DNA of 16,154 nt from Actinomycetes bacterium. GTDB taxonomy: Bacteria; Actinomycetota; Coriobacteriia; Coriobacteriales; Eggerthellaceae. Numbering within the stretch: position 1 is the first letter of the stretch; each line of letters starts with the position of its first letter. The stretch covers positions 1 through 16,154 of the forward strand of contig JAEYEL010000137.1 of the NCBI GenBank assembly GCA_023403475.1. The letters are read 5' to 3'. This document shows positions 13,631 to 16,154 of this stretch, piece by piece. The notes beneath the pieces were generated by a model, which saw only the letters and a program-made list of their open reading frames with translations, had not been told where the DNA came from and searched no databases. A program made the translations under genes and the position numbers.

Positions 13631-14065
13631 GCGCCCTCCGAGTTCTTTGGCGGCAGCTGCTTTGTCGAAGTTGCCGTCGGTCGCTTTCGTAAGGGCCCCC
13701 ATGACGCGACCCATGTCCTTTTTGGTGGACGCGCCGGTTTCCGCGAGAACCCGGTCGATGAGCGCGACAAGCTCGTCGCCTGCGACCTGTTTGGGCAGGC
13801 AGCTCTCCAGAATGTCCACCTGCTCGGCCAGCATGTCGGTGCGCTCCTGGTTGTTCGCGGCCTTGATGGAACCGTCGAGCGTCTCGCGCGTCTGCTTGAT
13901 GACGCGCTTCAGCATGGCGTTCACATCCGCTTCCATAATCTCGCGCCGTTCGTTGACCTCGATGTTTTTTATTTCGCCGTGCACTTGCCGCAAAATGGAG
14001 AGCCGCGTTTTGTCCTTCGCCTTCATGGCTGCCTTGATGGCCTCTTTGAGTTCGTCGTATTGCAT
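13622..14065 (-). CDS. yqeY: GatB/YqeY-domain protein
   Basis: 147-aa protein of the YqeY family, normally about 148 aa, so complete. It resembles the C-terminal helical tail domain of the GatB subunit of tRNA-dependent amidotransferase and is thought to touch tRNA or the amidotransferase, though its own role is not settled. Family features: MQYDELKEAIKAAMKAKDKT at the start, LSILRQVHGEIKNIEVNERR, then EQVDILESCLPKQ and the closing MGRVMGALTKATDGNFDKAA. ATG 14065 follows GAAGGAAGGGAAGCGCAT. It is downstream of pdxT on the same strand with a 97-base gap that contains a promoter candidate, so it need not be part of the pdx operon. Confidence 0.92.
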   Translation of the reverse strand: MQYDELKEAIKAAMKAKDKTRLSILRQVHGEIKNIEVNERREIMEADVNAMLKRVIKQTRETLDGSIKAANNQERTDMLAEQVDILESCLPKQVAGDELVALIDRVLAETGASTKKDMGRVMGALTKATDGNFDKAAAAKELGGRLA

Positions 14066-14120
14066 ATGCGCTTCCCTTCCTTCGCGTCGTGCCGTTCTTG
14101 CCCGTTGCTTTTCGTCTGCG

Positions 14121-14151
14121 AGTATACCGCATAATGCGGGCGAATGCGCAA
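14121..14151 (-). promoter_or_regulatory. Candidate promoter of the yqeY-like gene
   Basis: On the minus strand TTGCGC (14146-14151) and TATACT (14121-14126) are 19 bases apart. The spacer holds the small palindrome CCGCA-TAA-TGCGG (14127-14139), which touches the -10 box and could be an operator. Confidence 0.45.
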
Positions 14152-14162
14152 TGTGAGTGCGA

Positions 14163-14735
14163 TTACCTTACGAGCGAGAGGAAGAGACGGTGGATGCTAT
14201 CGTCCGCATCGAGTTCGGGGTGGAAGGCTGTGCCTATTTGGTTTCCGTGGCGCACGGCCACGATGTTGCCGTCCACGCGTGCGAGCACGTCTTCGTCTGC
14301 GGCGCAGGTGATGAACGGTGCGCGGATGAACGTCATGGGAACCCTGCCCAAGCCGCCGAACTCCGCATGCGTGCGAAAGCTTCCCAGCTGCCTTCCGTAC
14401 GCGTTGCGCCGCACGGTGACGGGCAGGGTACCGAAGCCTTTTCGCGCGAGGTCGCACGGCTCCACCTCCTGCGCTAGCAGGATGAGCCCTGCGCAGGTGC
14501 CGAGCACCGGCATGCCTTCGGTTATACGGTGTTTCAGTTCGTCGAGCATGCCCAGATCGACGAGCAGCTTGCCCTGAACCGTGCTTTCCCCGCCGGGAAG
14601 CACGAGCGCGTCGAAACGTTCGTGCACGTTTTCGGCTCCTCTGAGCTCGATGCAGTCGCACCCCAGCTTCCTTAGAACCTGTTCGTGTTCTGCAAACGCT
14701 CCCTGAACTGCTAAAATGCCAACGGTATGTTTCAT
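14163..14735 (-). CDS. pdxT: Pyridoxal 5'-phosphate synthase glutaminase subunit PdxT
   Basis: Class I glutamine amidotransferase of 190 aa that splits glutamine and channels ammonia to PdxS for vitamin B6 coenzyme synthesis. Motifs: VGILAVQGAFAEHE at the N-terminus, LPGGEST (46-52), nucleophile Cys81 in GTCAG, then the His172/Glu174 pair in FHPEL. All three catalytic residues are present and the length is normal. ATG 14735 gives the standard start; the ribosome site (AAAGAG) is weak, which could fit translation following pdxS. The gene is 71 bases downstream of pdxS on the same strand, the usual order. TAA stop at 14163-14165. A much longer frame runs upstream but is only an overlap with pdxS sequence. 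Confidence 0.97.
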   Translation of the reverse strand: MKHTVGILAVQGAFAEHEQVLRKLGCDCIELRGAENVHERFDALVLPGGESTVQGKLLVDLGMLDELKHRITEGMPVLGTCAGLILLAQEVEPCDLARKGFGTLPVTVRRNAYGRQLGSFRTHAEFGGLGRVPMTFIRAPFITCAADEDVLARVDGNIVAVRHGNQIGTAFHPELDADDSIHRLFLSLVR

Positions 14736-14806
14736 GGGGAATCTCTTTCGGCGTCCGTGCGGGGTTTCTGCCAAGGTTTCTGCGCAAACTCCTTTCGGGC
14801 GGGCGC

Positions 14807-15688
14807 CTACTTGCCGCGTTCGGCCATGAGGATAGCGATTTCGTCTTCGTTGATGCCCACCATGGCCTCGCCGAGGTTTTCGGAAAGCGCGGCGATAAGC
14901 GCAGCGTCGGTGAAATCGGCCACGGCCTTCACGATGGCCTGAGCGCGCTTCGCGGGGTTCCCGCTTTTGAAGATGCCGCTGCCCACGAACACGCCCTCGG
15001 CACCGAGCTGCATCATGAGCGCCGCATCGGCGGGCGTGGCTATGCCGCCGGCGGCGAAGTTCACGACGGGCAGCCTGCCGTTCTCGTGCACGTATCGCAG
15101 CAGGTCGTACGGTACCTGGAGTTGCTTCGCGGCTTCGAAAAGCTCGTCTTCCCGCAGACTCTGCACACGGCGTATCTCGGCGTTCATCGTGCGCATATGG
15201 CGCACCGCCTGCACCACGTCGCCCGTGCCCGGCTCGCCTTTCGTGCGGATCATCGTGGCGCCTTCCGCTATGCGCCTTAGCGCTTCGCCCAAGTTGCGGG
15301 CGCCGCACACGAACGGCACGTCGAAGGCGGTTTTATCTATATGGAACGTGTCGTCGGCGGGGGAGAGAACCTCGCTCTCGTCGATGTAGTCGATGTCAAT
15401 GGCCTGCAGCACCTGCGCTTCCACGAAGTGCCCGATGCGGCATTTCGCCATGACGGGAATGCTCACGCTGTTCTGGATGCCCTTGATCATGGCCGGATCG
15501 CTCATGCGCGCCACACCGCCCACAGCACGGATGTCGGCTGGAATGCGCTCGAGCGCCATGACGGCGCACGCTCCCGCTTCCTCGGCGATGCGCGCCTGTT
15601 CCGGCGTGGTCACGTCCATGATCACGCCTCCCTTCAGCATCTGGGCAAGCTGTCGGTTGAGTGCTGCGCGCGTTGTCTGCTCTTCCAT
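14807..15688 (-). CDS. pdxS: Pyridoxal 5'-phosphate synthase lyase subunit PdxS
   Basis: Synthase subunit of 293 aa that builds pyridoxal 5'-phosphate from ribose 5-phosphate, glyceraldehyde 3-phosphate and ammonia from PdxT; the active complex is twelve PdxS with twelve PdxT. It is highly conserved here: GGVIMDVTTPEQARIAEEAG with Asp25, PVMAKCRIGHFVEAQ with the Schiff-base Lys82, MIRTKGEPGTGDV with the second lysine Lys150, and FAAGGIATPADAALMMQLGA. ATG 15688 follows AAGGAGAAACGACT, a strong ribosome site. It is the first gene of the pdxST operon and is divergent from a MocR-type gene, as in other Gram-positive bacteria in which PdxR activates pdxST. Confidence 0.98.
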   Translation of the reverse strand: MEEQTTRAALNRQLAQMLKGGVIMDVTTPEQARIAEEAGACAVMALERIPADIRAVGGVARMSDPAMIKGIQNSVSIPVMAKCRIGHFVEAQVLQAIDIDYIDESEVLSPADDTFHIDKTAFDVPFVCGARNLGEALRRIAEGATMIRTKGEPGTGDVVQAVRHMRTMNAEIRRVQSLREDELFEAAKQLQVPYDLLRYVHENGRLPVVNFAAGGIATPADAALMMQLGAEGVFVGSGIFKSGNPAKRAQAIVKAVADFTDAALIAALSENLGEAMVGINEDEIAILMAERGK

Positions 15689-15789
15689 AGTCGTTTCTCC
15701 TTACGGGCGAAGGGAGCCTCCGAAAGGGAAAGCCCTTCGAAGGTTTAGGGTCTTGTGTCGTTTCGGCATGCTACTGCTAAATTGGATAT

Positions 15790-15821
15790 GGTAATATAAC
15801 CAGAAATGGCAAAAACAATAA
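15790..15821 (-). promoter_or_regulatory. pdxST promoter with imperfect palindrome, overlapping a divergent promoter
   Basis: On the minus strand TTATTG (15816-15821) and TATATT (15793-15798) are 17 bases apart, giving a leader of about 98 bases before pdxS. The -10 lies in GGTAATATAACC (15790-15801), an imperfect palindrome (arms GGT/ACC). On the plus strand TAATAT (15792-15797) in the same element could be a -10 for the divergent gene. A MocR regulator could bind here; that is inference. Confidence 0.5.
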
Positions 15822-15985
15822 GACCAGAAAGATCGAGGGGACTGAAAAGACCAAGAGGATCGGGGAATCGGGGGAGCCAGGAAGACCAGGAGGGTCGGGG
15901 AATCGGGAGGATCGGGGCAACCCGGAGGATCGGCGAGATCGGCGAGATCGGCAAGGCTGGCAAGGCTGGCAAGGCTGGCAAGGCC
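15821..15985. repeat. Purine-rich repeat array between pdxS and pdxR
   Basis: The plus strand is nearly all A and G. At the right end six 9-bp units run from 15928 to 15981: GATCGGCGA twice, GATCGGCAA once, GGCTGGCAA three times, then GGCC. Further left a 25-base segment at 15848 repeats at 15883 with 23 matches. Together they look like a variable-number tandem repeat that has expanded and drifted, placed in the leader of the divergent gene. Confidence 0.85.
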
Positions 15986-16012
15986 AAAAGAAAGGAACGG
16001 CAACATCTTCGC

Positions 16013-16154
16013 ATGCTAACCTACGACATGGGGAATTGCGGCGCGTGCAGCATGTACGACTATCTGTATCGCTGTATCAGGCGCGACATAGAGGCGGGTG
16101 CGATTGAGGCAGGGGAGAGGCTTCCCTCGAAGCGAGCGCTTGCCAAACATCTTG
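16013..16154 (+). CDS. pdxR: GntR/MocR-family regulator, probably PdxR, 3' end missing
   Basis: Only the first 47 codons are inside the window. SMYDYLYRCIRRDIEAGAIE followed by AGERLPSKRALAKHL is the start of a GntR-type winged helix as found in MocR proteins, which continue into a PLP-binding aminotransferase-like domain of about 350 residues. Its position divergent from pdxS makes PdxR, the PLP-sensing activator of pdxST, the best guess. ATG 16013 (MLTYDMG) fits the usual MocR N-terminus, but the nearest purine-rich site, GAAAGGAA, is far (about 16 bases). The frame remains open upstream to an ATG at 15806, which would add 69 low-complexity residues. Confidence 0.78.
   Translation, partial: MLTYDMGNCGACSMYDYLYRCIRRDIEAGAIEAGERLPSKRALAKHL

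Noticed and set aside
14163..15308. 381-codon reading of the pdxT frame reaching into pdxS
   Set aside because: Only the last 190 codons match PdxT; the upstream part is an out-of-frame overlap with pdxS, rich in Arg and without homology.
15821..15985. CRISPR array
   Set aside because: Repeats are 9 bp, directly adjacent and without unique spacers, and no cas gene is present.
15701..16014. Minus-strand frames with Leu-Ala-Ser and Leu-Pro repeats upstream of pdxS
   Set aside because: They are translations of the 9-bp repeat array and contain the pdxS promoter. They look like a signal or membrane protein only because of the repeat.

Overview
The window looks like a chromosome segment of an anaerobic actinobacterium of the class Coriobacteriia, probably family Eggerthellaceae (relatives of Eggerthella, Slackia, Denitrobacterium). 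This is inferred from the moderately high GC content, a Coriobacteriia-style molybdopterin oxidoreductase with a short ferredoxin partner, and the mix of transporters and Cys-rich small proteins. Species cannot be resolved by reading alone.

Left part (1-10490), accessory. It opens with the 3' nine tenths of a sodium:neurotransmitter-symporter-family transporter (+) that ends in a strong UUCG-hairpin terminator. Next comes a PucR/CdaR-type regulator (-), divergent from a + strand gene set: a 93-aa zinc-ribbon protein with a collagen-like Gly/Ala/Pro/Lys tail, a 752-aa molybdopterin (Mo/W-bisPGD) oxidoreductase, its 117-aa two-cluster ferredoxin subunit, a lactate-permease-family transporter, a tiny HTH protein, an MFS transporter and a 122-aa protein with 14 cysteines. 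This set ends in a second terminator identical over 31 bp to the first. Sampled lines of the regulator gene are clearly more AT-rich (40-52% GC) than a sampled line of ychF (68%). The simplest reading is a substrate-inducible anaerobic respiratory or reductive module: the permease(s) import a small organic acid or aromatic, the Mo/W enzyme and ferredoxin transform it, and PucR controls expression. The substrate is unknown. Several strong inverted repeats lie between the genes and are not explained by ordinary terminators.

Middle (10491-11253): a gap of about 760 bp holding a 60-codon remnant of a DUF4143-type AAA ATPase, short repeats, a hairpin-rich stretch and the ychF promoter.

Right part (11254-16154), housekeeping. 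ychF (+) has its own terminator. Then come four minus-strand genes: pdxS, pdxT, a yqeY-like gene and a monoacylglycerol-lipase-like alpha/beta hydrolase. At the right edge a GntR/MocR-type gene (probably pdxR) starts divergently from pdxS. pdxS and pdxT form the ribose-5-phosphate-dependent pyridoxal phosphate (vitamin B6) synthase, and pdxR is the expected regulator. The pdxS-pdxR gap holds overlapping candidate promoters around an imperfect palindrome and an unusual purine-rich array of 9-bp repeats that stays open in the pdxR reading frame.
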